DNA from: Candidatus Poseidonia sp.
GTDB lineage: Archaea > Thermoplasmatota > Poseidoniia > Poseidoniales > Poseidoniaceae
Assembly: GCA_030741355.1 (NCBI GenBank)
Contig: JASLVM010000007.1
Coordinates: 1 to 57,503, forward strand
Length of the DNA: 57,503 nt
Direction: 5' to 3'
In this document: in pieces, positions 25,512 through 33,967 of the stretch
How the letters are laid out: the number at the start of each line of letters is the position of its first letter
How positions within the stretch are numbered: the first letter of the stretch is position 1
Notes under the pieces: model-generated
Told to the model about the DNA's origin: nothing
The model's database searches: none
Seen by the model: the letters and a program-made list of their open reading frames with translations, nothing else
Position numbers and translations under genes: made by a program

Positions 25512-28429
25512 TCGGCTTCGGCCTCAACCGTCTCCTTGAACCCGTCCTTCGGTGGACGCCGTCCGGTAAAGGCGAGCACCAGAGCAAGCAGCAAAACCAC
25601 GCCAATCAAACCGTTCCTGACCGTATTTTCCGACGAGGAGGTCGTGGCGGCATCCTCATCCTCACAGGGCAAGCACATCATCGATGGACATGGTTGGTCA
25701 GCCGGGTGTTGAGAGGTTTCCCCGCAGCAAAGGTCGCATGTTTGCATGTCGGTATCGTTGTTCCCGTCGTTGTCTTCGGAACCCACTCGAATCAGGGTCA
25801 TGTTTTCGGCCAACACTTCGCCGTTGTCCGAGTCGTACAACGTGGCATCAAAACGGTACAACCCGTTGGCGAGATTGCTGATGGTGATGTCCTCCATTCG
25901 GGTGGAGTTGGTCGCCGTCCAGGAGGCATTGCCCTCGTGGATCACCGTGGATTCAATGCCCAGCGACCACGCCAGCGTGTAATTTCGGCCGAGTGTCAAG
26001 TTGGTGGCCTCTGGATAAGCGAAAACCCTCATGCCTGAAAGCCAGACAGGTTCTCCACGAACCATGACAAAACCGCCATAGTAATGGTCCAACTGCTCCC
26101 GACGCTCGGTGGTGTTGGTGGCGTTTACATCATCCGGTTCATCGAAAGTACACGTTCCGTCATCTTGGGTCGCCTGAGCGTTGTAATTGGTCGCTGTATC
26201 GTCGGTGCAACCCAAGACTGGGGCAGGAAGGTAGGTGCAACTGTTGTCATCTTGGGTTGCGGTAGGGTCGTAGTTCTCTGCGGTAGAATCCGTGCATCCC
26301 AAGACCGTGGTGTTCTGGCCCGTGTTGTTGGATGGAGGGTCGTTGCTTTGAACGTTCAACTCGATCACGGAGACCGAATGGGCACCGATTGAGAGTTGCC
26401 CCGATGAGAGCACAGCCTCACCAAAACGCACCGTATCGTTGGCACCAAAGCCCGCAACCTGCGTGGGCCCGCCTCTGTTCAAGACGACCGACATGGTTTG
26501 GTCGTCGTGCGTCATGTTGTAGACAAGCAAGTTGGCCATGGCGAGCCGTGTCGAATAACTCCCTTGTCGGAGGGCGATGGATTCCAGGCGCAGTTGGCCA
26601 AGTTGTGAGATGTTTTCGAAAAGGGCCAGCTCATGTTCGCTCCACATGGACTCGCCACGGTACATGTGCCGATTGTCGGGGTCTGCACCCCCGTACTCCC
26701 CGTACTCATCCCCATAATACAGCAGAGGTGCACCCGGTGTGGTCAGAAGCCAACCGTAGGCTTGGAGCGCAGCATGATAGGCGGAAACATCGCCAGGCTG
26801 CCCGGGTAGTCCGTCCTCAGCCCACTGATTGTAGGCATCACCGGTCCCGGTATCCGCACGACTGGTCAGGCGTGAGACATCGTGGCTACCGACGTAGGGG
26901 ACCATCAACGAACCCGCTGTGTACTGGTCTTGACTGCGGTTGGTCCAGTAATCCAAATGCTGATAATTCTCGTTGCCCGAAACAAAGACGTTGTCGACGA
27001 CCGCATGATAGAGGACGAAATCCGCCTGACCGTCAAGTCCGTCAGGACCCATGTAGGCGTTGATGGCATCGTACTGTGCTTGGTTCGCCTCCAAGGAATG
27101 ACCCGACCATCCCATGGCCGTTTCACCTTTGAGATACACATCGGTTCCCACCGTCTCGAACCGATGATTGATTTGAGCGACCAAATTCGAGACGGCGAGG
27201 TTTTCAACGTGCTTGACCGCATCAATTCGCGCCCCGTCCAGGTCAAAGGTTTCCATCCACCACAAAGCATCGGCGATGAATTGTTCCGAAGCGTTTCGGT
27301 TTTTCCAATTCACATCGGGCATGTAGGAGGTGAATTGGCAATCGAGACGGTGTTCGGTCCAATCGCAATCAGCCTGTCCGCAAATGCAACCGCTGTTGAA
27401 CCACTCAGGGTGGGCATCGAAGTATTCGTGGTCCTCGTGGACGTGATTCACCACGAAGTCCATCATGACCCGAATCCCGGCATCATGAGCAACGTCGACC
27501 ATCTCTTGGAGTTCATCAGGCGTCCCCAAACGGGCGTCCACGCCTCGTGCTTCCACCGGCCAATAACCGTGGAAGGCGGCCACATCGTGAACGCCATCAG
27601 CGGCTTTTCCAGTACCGTTGGCCGCCGTGTTGAAGGGCGTGAGCCACAGGGCGTTGACACCAAGGTCAGCAAAATATCCGGCCTGAATCATGGAGGTGAC
27701 ACCGGCAAAATCCCCGCCCTGCCAGTCTGCACCTTGAGCAGCACCGGTTGGCGGGCCGTCGTTGCTTTGGTTACCGTTGACAAAACGGTCGGTCATGACC
27801 ATGTAAATCAGGGCGTCCTCCCAAACAAAGGAGGCGTGGGGGCCTCGCCAAAAAGGAACGAGAAGATCGTAAGCGGCATGACCTTCAACATCGCTTCCCT
27901 CGATCAGGAGGCTGTGCTTGCCGTCATCCAACCCTGTCAAATCAAGGGTCCATGTGGAAGACGACGCATCCCAAAGTGCACCGGTCAAGGCCGAAGGCGT
28001 GTCATCTGGAGCCGCAAGGGACGAGCCGGGATGATAGACCACGTGCAAGACATCACCCACGATGGTGGCCGAATAATGTGGTCGGGTGTGGTCGTCAACC
28101 CGCAAAAGAGAATTTTCAATATCATCGCAGTAAACCCGTTCAGGATTGCTCGGGTCGAAAAGATAGACACCATCAACGACGAACTTGTAGCAATACAGCC
28201 CTTCTTCCAATTCGACATCAACCGTCCATGTGCCACTGTTGTTGGTCATGTTGAGTGGTGTGTTCCAGTCCCACTCTCCGACCAGTTGAACGGCCTCTGC
28301 CGAACCATCATAGGTCAGCGTTGTGCCGGTTGAAGAACGCCCTTCTGCGGCCCTAACCTCATTGGACAACAACGGCGTACAGACAACGGCGACAAGAATG
28401 AACACGATGAAAAGAGCCGTCCGTCGCAT
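25493..28429 (-). CDS. Surface-anchored GH13 alpha-amylase/pullulanase-type enzyme
   Basis: 978 residues. A signal peptide (about 1-28) is followed by a CBM48/CBM20-like starch-binding domain (about 35-112) with GEWDWNTPLNM and LYCYKFVVDG. The GH13 (beta/alpha)8 barrel spans about 200-640. Region I is DFVVNH (324-329), region II has nucleophile Asp403 in GARIDAVKH, region III has Glu436 in LKGET, and region IV has Asp517 in VGSHD. Four cysteines (348-364) sit in a domain B insertion. The C-terminal side has two 25-residue GCTD repeats, a beta-rich domain, a six-Cys cluster, one membrane helix (about 942-960) and a short tail. The enzyme would hydrolyse starch or related glucans outside the cell. 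It shares a strand with the importer genes, 3 bases after the ATPase gene stop, so it belongs to the importer operon. Confidence 0.88.
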   Translation of the reverse strand: MRRTALFIVFILVAVVCTPLLSNEVRAAEGRSSTGTTLTYDGSAEAVQLVGEWDWNTPLNMTNNSGTWTVDVELEEGLYCYKFVVDGVYLFDPSNPERVYCDDIENSLLRVDDHTRPHYSATIVGDVLHVVYHPGSSLAAPDDTPSALTGALWDASSSTWTLDLTGLDDGKHSLLIEGSDVEGHAAYDLLVPFWRGPHASFVWEDALIYMVMTDRFVNGNQSNDGPPTGAAQGADWQGGDFAGVTSMIQAGYFADLGVNALWLTPFNTAANGTGKAADGVHDVAAFHGYWPVEARGVDARLGTPDELQEMVDVAHDAGIRVMMDFVVNHVHEDHEYFDAHPEWFNSGCICGQADCDWTEHRLDCQFTSYMPDVNWKNRNASEQFIADALWWMETFDLDGARIDAVKHVENLAVSNLVAQINHRFETVGTDVYLKGETAMGWSGHSLEANQAQYDAINAYMGPDGLDGQADFVLYHAVVDNVFVSGNENYQHLDYWTNRSQDQYTAGSLMVPYVGSHDVSRLTSRADTGTGDAYNQWAEDGLPGQPGDVSAYHAALQAYGWLLTTPGAPLLYYGDEYGEYGGADPDNRHMYRGESMWSEHELALFENISQLGQLRLESIALRQGSYSTRLAMANLLVYNMTHDDQTMSVVLNRGGPTQVAGFGANDTVRFGEAVLSSGQLSIGAHSVSVIELNVQSNDPPSNNTGQNTTVLGCTDSTAENYDPTATQDDNSCTYLPAPVLGCTDDTATNYNAQATQDDGTCTFDEPDDVNATNTTERREQLDHYYGGFVMVRGEPVWLSGMRVFAYPEATNLTLGRNYTLAWSLGIESTVIHEGNASWTATNSTRMEDITISNLANGLYRFDATLYDSDNGEVLAENMTLIRVGSEDNDGNNDTDMQTCDLCCGETSQHPADQPCPSMMCLPCEDEDAATTSSSENTVRNGLIGVVLLLALVLAFTGRRPPKDGFKETVEAEADQANLS
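26144..26305 (-). repeat. Two tandem 25-residue GCTD-type repeats in the GH13 enzyme
   Basis: The copies are 26231-26305 (VLGCTDSTAENYDPTATQDD then NSCTY) and 26144-26218 (VLGCTDDTATNYNAQATQDD then GTCTF), separated by LPAP. Asp-rich spacing and two conserved Cys per unit suggest calcium-binding, disulphide-closed modules in the stalk between catalytic domain and membrane. This unit is widespread in secreted proteins of marine microbes. Confidence 0.8.
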
Positions 28430-28432
28430 GAT

Positions 28433-29227
28433 TCAAACCTCCTTATTTGCTCCAAACCCTGGACGCAACAAGGTGTTCGCCGTTTCGACCAAGTCATCGA
28501 GGTGACGACAGAGGAAGGATTGGACGAACTCGTTTGCAGGTTGCTGGTAGGCCTCAAGCGGAGGAGCGTGCTGCTGAAGAACACCACGGTCAAGAATCGC
28601 CACACGGTCTGCCAGGGTCATGGCCTCGATTTGGTCGTGGGTGACGTAGATGGTCGTGGTTCCAAGCTCATCGTGAAGACGACGGATTTCGTGACGCATT
28701 TGGTGGCGCAGTTCTGCATCCAAGTTGGAAAGTGGTTCGTCCATCAGCAAGACCTTTGGCCGACGAATAAGGGCCCGACCAAGCGCAACACGTTGCCGTT
28801 GGCCTCCACTGAGTTCCTTCGGTTTCTTGTAGAGATGGTCCTCGAGCTCGAGCATGGTGGCGGCCTCCTTGACTCGAGAGGCGATTTCAGCGTCGGAGAG
28901 GCGGTCTTTTCCTTTGACCATTCGAAGGCCGAAGGTCAAGTTTTCACGGACCGACATGTGGGGATAGAGGGCATAGGATTGGAAGACCATGCCCAAACCT
29001 CGAGCGCCGGCAGGGAGATGATTCACGGTAACATCGTCAATACTGATCTCGCCATCGGTGACCTCTTCTAATCCTGCAAGCATACGAAGCGTGGTTGATT
29101 TCCCACACCCAGAAGGCCCCAAAAGGACCAGGAACTCTCCGGTCTTTACCTCCAAATCCAAGCCTTTCACCGCTTCAAATCCATCTTCATAGCGTTTTGA
29201 TACATTTGTAAATTTCACACTTACCAT
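28433..29227 (-). CDS. malK: Maltodextrin-type ABC transporter ATP-binding protein, short form
   Basis: 264 residues from the ATG at 29227, 4 bases after the permease stop. Walker A GPSGCGKST, the Q-loop FQSYALYPHMSV, signature LSGGQRQRVALGRAL, Walker B LLMDEPLSNLD and the switch His in YVTHDQIEAMTLADR are all present and match the MalK/UgpC (CUT1) group. MalK proteins are usually about 370 residues, with C-terminal TOBE/OB regulatory domains. This one stops about 20-30 residues after the nucleotide-binding domain, so that regulatory module is missing. An upstream in-frame start (29266) would overlap the permease gene by 35 bases and is less likely. It energises import by the MalEF fusion and MalG encoded upstream. 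Confidence 0.88.
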   Translation of the reverse strand: MVSVKFTNVSKRYEDGFEAVKGLDLEVKTGEFLVLLGPSGCGKSTTLRMLAGLEEVTDGEISIDDVTVNHLPAGARGLGMVFQSYALYPHMSVRENLTFGLRMVKGKDRLSDAEIASRVKEAATMLELEDHLYKKPKELSGGQRQRVALGRALIRRPKVLLMDEPLSNLDAELRHQMRHEIRRLHDELGTTTIYVTHDQIEAMTLADRVAILDRGVLQQHAPPLEAYQQPANEFVQSFLCRHLDDLVETANTLLRPGFGANKEV

Positions 29228-29231
29228 GGTC

Positions 29232-30479
29232 TCACCCCTTGACTCCTCCAGCGGAAAGTCCCTCAATGAGGAACTTCTGGAAAATCAAGAACAGCAAAGC
29301 AACCGGTAGACTCACCAAGAGGCTGGCCGCTGCAAAATCACCCCACGCCTGACCGGTGGACGAAATCATGGACGCTAGACCGACGGGGAGGGTGTACATG
29401 TCGTTGGAGGTGTTGAACGTCAATGCGAGAAGGAATTCGTTCCAAGCCGCCAAGAAACTGAACAACGCCGTAACGGCCACCGCAGGAAGCGAGAGCGGCA
29501 GAACGACTTTGGTAAAGACCTGAAATTGAGTGCATCCATCGAGCAAGGCGGCTTCTTCCAATTCTCTTGGAACGGTATCAAAGAAACCCTTGAGCATCCA
29601 AACGCACAACGGAAGCGCCGTCACACAATAGGCCAAGATGAGTCCGAGATGGGAATTCAACAAGCCGAGCGTTTTCATGACGAGGAAATATGGGACGAGG
29701 ATAATGATGCCTGGAAACATCTGGACCAGCAAGAAGGCGAACATGGAAACGTCTCGCCCCGTGAATTTGTACCGACTGAAGGCGTAACCGGCAGGAACGG
29801 CCACAATCAGTCCCATCAGGGTCGTACCGACGCTGACGATGAGCGAATTGCGCATCCAAGTCCAAAACGCTTCACTTTCCAGCATGTTGGAAAAATGTTC
29901 ACCGGTGTAAGGGCCACCCAGAGAACCTCCCAAAGCATTCCCCGGTGAAAGTGCAATGTCAAGAATCCAAACGAGTGGCAACAAGGTCAAGGCCACGAAA
30001 TGAAGGAGGACAAGATGGGCACCGATGGAACGCCAGCGTCCGTCATGTTGTTGATTTCGTGCAAGACCGTACTCAATGGCTTCGAGCGACATTCGTCGCG
30101 TGGACCACGCAGACACCGGCCGACTGGACACCCATATGAGGGTCAAAGCACCTGGCCCAACCAGCCATCCTTGCATCCAGATATCAAAGCCGGTTGCCGG
30201 TGATGACAATAAACGCACGAGGCCGATGAGAAGCAAGGCACCACCGAGAACCAAGGCGATGTTTCGCCGTGATGGGTTGGCTTCCTCCGGCAGGAAATTC
30301 AGCAAGAGGCCGAGGACGACCACGCCAAGCACACCCAACATTGCGTTTGATTGAGATCCTCGCAAGAGGTCCACCGCCAAGAGCACGATGTTCACCACGA
30401 AACTCACCAACAACCACCGCTGAAGAGTGCTCACCTCTACGGGCGTGTACCATTGACGGACGGTGGATTCAGTGATCAT
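29232..30479 (-). CDS. malG: Maltodextrin-type ABC transporter permease (MalG-like) with extra N-terminal membrane domain
   Basis: 415 residues from the ATG at 30479, which overlaps the stop of the MalEF fusion (ATGA). The C-terminal 240 residues are a normal CUT1 permease, with FSRYKFTGRD and the EAA loop EEAALLDGCTQFQVFTKVVLPLS, ending FQKFLIEGLSAGGVKG. Before it lies an unusual N-terminal part (about 20-150) with several hydrophobic segments (for example VVNIVLLAVDLL, VLGVVVLGLLLNFLP, IALVLGGALLLIGLVRLL). These are not found in ordinary MalG (about 280-300 residues). The extra helices could stabilise the complex with the fused partner or be a lineage feature. A longer start at 30560 would reach into the MalEF coding region and is not favoured. 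Confidence 0.87.
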   Translation of the reverse strand: MITESTVRQWYTPVEVSTLQRWLLVSFVVNIVLLAVDLLRGSQSNAMLGVLGVVVLGLLLNFLPEEANPSRRNIALVLGGALLLIGLVRLLSSPATGFDIWMQGWLVGPGALTLIWVSSRPVSAWSTRRMSLEAIEYGLARNQQHDGRWRSIGAHLVLLHFVALTLLPLVWILDIALSPGNALGGSLGGPYTGEHFSNMLESEAFWTWMRNSLIVSVGTTLMGLIVAVPAGYAFSRYKFTGRDVSMFAFLLVQMFPGIIILVPYFLVMKTLGLLNSHLGLILAYCVTALPLCVWMLKGFFDTVPRELEEAALLDGCTQFQVFTKVVLPLSLPAVAVTALFSFLAAWNEFLLALTFNTSNDMYTLPVGLASMISSTGQAWGDFAAASLLVSLPVALLFLIFQKFLIEGLSAGGVKG

Positions 30480-33103
30480 GCGGCCGCCTCCGTTGCTTGT
30501 GTGCGCTTCATGTAGGTCCATGAGAAAGCGACCAACATCATGAAAATCACCACAGACCATGCGGCAGCGACACCGTAGGCGCCGTCTCTGAAAGCCACAT
30601 CGTAAACGTACGTGATGAGAATATCTGTTTGGCCAGGCTCACCGAAGTAAAGGTCGGGTCCACCATCGGTGAGCAAGTAAATGACGTTGAACATGTTGAA
30701 CGTCCAGATGAATCCCAACAAGGAGAGGGGAACGAGGGCGCTCTTCAAATTGGGGAGCGTCAAGTGTCTGAAGGTGTCCCATGCCCCCACGCCATCAAGT
30801 TTAGCGGCCTCGTACATCTCACGAGGAAGCGCCTGAAGAGCACCGCTCAGTGACATCATCATGAACGGAACACCAAGCCAAATATTGACGAAAATCACCA
30901 CGATTTGAGCACCGGTGGGTTCAGCGAGGAAATGAAGGTCAGTCCCTAAAACAGCGTTCACCAAACCCTCTGGCTGAAACATCCCCTTCCAAACGAGAAC
31001 AGAGATGTAGGATGGAATCGCCCATGGAAGAAGGAGAACCGTTCGATAAGCTGTTTTTCCACGAATGTTGGCGTATTGAAGGACCATGGCCAAAAACAGA
31101 CCAAGGCCAATATGGGCCGCGACGTTCACCACCGTCCAAATCAAGGTAAACAGGGTAACGCGCAGGAAGCCCGACGCCGTGAACACCTCGATGAAATTTG
31201 CAAGCCCGATGAAGGCCTGATCACCAAGTCGGGTGGCATCGGCGTCGGTAAAGGCAAGCCAAATGCCGTACAACACCGGATAAAAAGTGAGCATGGCGAG
31301 GGCAAACATCGCTGGAGCGATGTAGAAATGTGCAGATTTCCCGTGAAGCCGACCTGCCCGCACGTCCATCGCTCGACCATAACCAAGCAGCACCACGAGA
31401 GACAGGAAGATGGCCCCCAAAGCAAACAACACCGGCGAGGTGTCGCCTGCACGAGGAAGAACATCCCCCACGGTGGTGCTGAGACTGGCCTCAAAGACAA
31501 CGCTTGATTCGCCGCGAATCACCACTTCATGAAGGACATTTGGCACCATACCCGTCAGGTCACATGCGACCAAGGTGGCTCCATCTGGAAGCAATCTTTC
31601 TCCATTGACTTCGACCATTTCTTGGCCGTCAGCCGTGCAAGAGGCGTAATGGGGGAGGAATGACTCCGGCGAAGAGGTTTGAACCAGTCGGCTGTGAAGT
31701 TCACCGTCAACCAATACCGTGTAGTCAGAAGAACCGTCGGTCGTGAAATTTACCGATACGGTCCGATACCCAAGATTCGCTGGTGGGGCCTCGGCTCGTT
31801 GAAGACCGTTCACGATGGAAATCAATTCATCGTTGGCGCCAACGAGGGCGTCTTCAGCGGTGGCCGTTTCGGTGTAGACCTGTTCAAAGGCGGTCACAAG
31901 GGGGCCGTAAACCATGGCCATGGCCCGAGTGGTGGGGGCAGGCGTACCGACTTCGATTTGGTCCATGAAACCGGACAGGACCGGGTCGGCGTTGATTTCA
32001 GAGTCGTTGGAAAGGGAGACATGCGTAGGCAACGTGTAGGTTTCCAAAGCAAAGGATTTCTGGACATCGCTGCTAGAAAGGAAAAGAGCCAACTCCACGG
32101 CTGCCATTTTCTCCTGGCTTTGCTTGCTCACGGTCCAACCTTTGTAGGTAACCAGCGGCGCCACCCGTTCTCCGGTCTCTTCAATGGTCGGCAACATTGC
32201 CTGACCCACATCAAGGCGACTTGCTTCGTAGGTAGCCCAATTCCATGGTCCATCGACGATCATGGCGGCTTTGGAGCCGATAAACTGGTTTTTCATGCCC
32301 TCCGTTTGTGTACCGGTGGCCACCACACCGTGTTCAAGTTCCAAATCCAGTAACCAATCGAGGGCTTGAGCGGAACCGGTTGAGTTCAGTGAAGGATGGC
32401 CGGTCTCGTTGAACAGAGAACCGTTGTAGCCTGCTTGAAAACCAAACCACCAGTAAGCGGATTTGACAGGAAGCGCAAGCCCTTGAACGTCCTGATAGGT
32501 CAACGCCTCGGCAGCCTCGAGCAAATCATTCTGCGTCCACGATGCATCAGGATAATCCACGCCTCGTGTGTCAAAGAGGGCCTTGTTGTACACCAAGGAG
32601 AGGGCATCTTGACTGGCGGGGAGGCCGTACAATGCTTCCCCATAGCGCATGGCGTGCAACGCACGTGCGTCAAAATCAGCGCGCTGCACCGGTGTGAGGT
32701 GAGGTCGTAAATCCTCGAGAAGGGGGAACCCATCAACGCGAACCTCTCCAATTGCACCCAATTGATCGCTTGACAAACGCATGAGGTCAGGGGCTTCACC
32801 GCCTTGGGCAGCCGTCATGAACAGGTTGTCTGCATCGCCAAAGGGAACGAGGGCCACATCAACGGTGATGTTTGGATTCAATGCCTCAAAATCTTTGACG
32901 GATTGAAGAAAGACATTCTCTTCCTTACTCTCGGCAGCAAAGGTGTGCCAAACGGTCAACGTAATCTGTTCACCCTCAGCCTCCTCTCCTTGAGCGGTGT
33001 TCTCGCCACCTCCCAAACAGCCAGAGAGAAGCAGTGCCCCCACCATGAAGAGGACCAGGCAAACCCGCCGGGCCTTCAACGGCTGAGGAACGGCCACGGT
33101 CAT
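30476..33103 (-). CDS. Maltodextrin-binding lipoprotein fused to MalF-type permease
   Basis: 875 residues. The N-terminus has a lipoprotein signal ending LLLSGC, with Cys29 as the lipidated residue, and a Gly/Glu-rich linker. A family 1 extracellular solute-binding protein follows (about 45-425), with SQDALSLVYNKALFDTRG and the MalE-like block MIVDGPWNWATY. A beta-rich segment (about 455-545) leads to a hydrophobic helix (about 553-573). A complete MalF-type permease covers about 590-870, with the EAA loop YEAAKLDGVGAWDTFRHLTLPN. In standard CUT1 importers the binding protein and MalF are separate genes. Here one polypeptide carries both, with the binding protein outside and the permease C-terminal. 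It is the first gene of the operon MalEF-MalG-MalK-GH13. Substrate is inferred from the enzyme neighbours as maltodextrins. Confidence 0.9.
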   Translation of the reverse strand: MTVAVPQPLKARRVCLVLFMVGALLLSGCLGGGENTAQGEEAEGEQITLTVWHTFAAESKEENVFLQSVKDFEALNPNITVDVALVPFGDADNLFMTAAQGGEAPDLMRLSSDQLGAIGEVRVDGFPLLEDLRPHLTPVQRADFDARALHAMRYGEALYGLPASQDALSLVYNKALFDTRGVDYPDASWTQNDLLEAAEALTYQDVQGLALPVKSAYWWFGFQAGYNGSLFNETGHPSLNSTGSAQALDWLLDLELEHGVVATGTQTEGMKNQFIGSKAAMIVDGPWNWATYEASRLDVGQAMLPTIEETGERVAPLVTYKGWTVSKQSQEKMAAVELALFLSSSDVQKSFALETYTLPTHVSLSNDSEINADPVLSGFMDQIEVGTPAPTTRAMAMVYGPLVTAFEQVYTETATAEDALVGANDELISIVNGLQRAEAPPANLGYRTVSVNFTTDGSSDYTVLVDGELHSRLVQTSSPESFLPHYASCTADGQEMVEVNGERLLPDGATLVACDLTGMVPNVLHEVVIRGESSVVFEASLSTTVGDVLPRAGDTSPVLFALGAIFLSLVVLLGYGRAMDVRAGRLHGKSAHFYIAPAMFALAMLTFYPVLYGIWLAFTDADATRLGDQAFIGLANFIEVFTASGFLRVTLFTLIWTVVNVAAHIGLGLFLAMVLQYANIRGKTAYRTVLLLPWAIPSYISVLVWKGMFQPEGLVNAVLGTDLHFLAEPTGAQIVVIFVNIWLGVPFMMMSLSGALQALPREMYEAAKLDGVGAWDTFRHLTLPNLKSALVPLSLLGFIWTFNMFNVIYLLTDGGPDLYFGEPGQTDILITYVYDVAFRDGAYGVAAAWSVVIFMMLVAFSWTYMKRTQATEAAA

Positions 33104-33105
33104 GA

Positions 33106-33127
33106 TGCAACCAAAGGGATGGTTGCA
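33106..33127. promoter_or_regulatory. Inverted repeat (candidate operator) at the start of the importer operon
   Basis: Perfect 7-base arms TGCAACC and GGTTGCA are separated by 8 bases. The repeat ends 2 bases before the MalEF start codon (minus strand) and abuts a TATA-like TTTATT (about 33126-33133). A repressor bound here would block TBP/TFB or the start site. Half-site spacing suits a dimeric winged-helix regulator such as the TrmB family, but no regulator gene is in the window. Confidence 0.5.
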
Positions 33128-33157
33128 ATAAACCTCATGCGCAACAAGATTCCAAAC

Positions 33158-33832
33158 TCATTCAAATCCCATGAGGGGGAGAATCTCCCGTAGGTCCTTG
33201 TTGCGAACAATCGGTACATCGGCTGAGAAAAATGCCTCTTCCGAAGATGCACGACTGGGATTGAATCCAATGAACCGACTTCCGTCAACTTTCATCGAGA
33301 GGTCCATCTCTGAATCTCCGATGGAAACACAGGCTTCTGGTTTGTACCCGTTCATTTCCAGCAAACGCGTGATGATCTCACCCTTTCCGCTGGCGTGGAG
33401 TCGACAGACACCCTCATCCGTCAAGTACCCATCATCGTCAAAGACAAAGCCGTTGGCAATCCAATCATCCACGTCAAGCATGCTGGCAATTGAACTGACA
33501 AAGAGGTCAACTCCTGCACTCACGATGGCCACGAAGACCCCTTCTTCCTTCAGGCGCTGGACCGTTTCCCGTGCACCTGGCATCAATTTGACGCCAGCGT
33601 AGGAACGAAACAGCTCGTCCTGATGGATCGGGTCCTGAACGGCTTTCCACATCTGGATGTCCGAGCGCATGAACTCAACGTCGCTGATCTCACCCCGGAT
33701 AAACCGGTTCAGATTCAGCGCATTGTCCGTTCCAAAGGCATCGTGCAGCGTTCTCCATGAACTGACAGCATCCACGAGGACACCATCGCAATCGAACACA
33801 ACGACATCGGGCCGTCCACGGTTGTCTTCCAT
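33158..33832 (-). CDS. HAD-superfamily phosphatase, SerB (phosphoserine phosphatase)-like
   Basis: 224 residues from the ATG at 33832. HAD motif I is VVFDCDGVLVD, motif II is AIVSAG, the motif III Lys is in ASGKGEII, and motif IV is SIGDSEMDLSM. A four-helix-type cap (about 20-85) follows motif I, as in SerB-like enzymes, and the residue after GDxxxD is typical of that group. The most likely reaction is hydrolysis of a small phosphomonoester such as phosphoserine. Substrate cannot be fixed, and a sugar phosphate connected with the neighbouring alpha-glucan locus is possible. An in-frame start at 33889 would add 19 residues (MVRLLCCAKPFKEG...) with no family counterpart. It is separated from the MalEF gene by 54 bases and from the giant surface gene by two hairpins. 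Confidence 0.78.
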   Translation of the reverse strand: MEDNRGRPDVVVFDCDGVLVDAVSSWRTLHDAFGTDNALNLNRFIRGEISDVEFMRSDIQMWKAVQDPIHQDELFRSYAGVKLMPGARETVQRLKEEGVFVAIVSAGVDLFVSSIASMLDVDDWIANGFVFDDDGYLTDEGVCRLHASGKGEIITRLLEMNGYKPEACVSIGDSEMDLSMKVDGSRFIGFNPSRASSEEAFFSADVPIVRNKDLREILPLMGFE

Positions 33833-33895
33833 GCCGTCACCTGCACTGCCTTCCTTGAAAGGCTTCGCACAACACAACAAGCGCACCAAGGAGAG

Positions 33896-33943
33896 GAGGT
33901 CCCGAGGGACCTCGCTCTCCGAGGCGTTCGTCCGAAGGACGAA
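33896..33943 (-). terminator. Two tandem hairpins after the giant surface-protein gene
   Basis: Hairpin one is GAGGTCCC-GA-GGGACCTC (33896-33913), and hairpin two is TTCGTCC-GAA-GGACGAA (33927-33943). Both are perfect and lie 25-72 bases past the stop of the minus-strand giant gene. No U-run follows, so they may stabilise or process the mRNA 3' end, terminate transcription, or both. They overlap the upstream region of the SerB-like gene. Confidence 0.5.
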
Positions 33944-33967
33944 ATCGCTGTTCGACGTCAGTCAGCC

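Noticed and set aside
26882-28333. 483-codon open frame opposite the GH13 gene
   Set aside because: The opposite strand contains all four GH13 catalytic regions. The plus-strand product has no recognisable motif and no ribosome-binding or promoter context.
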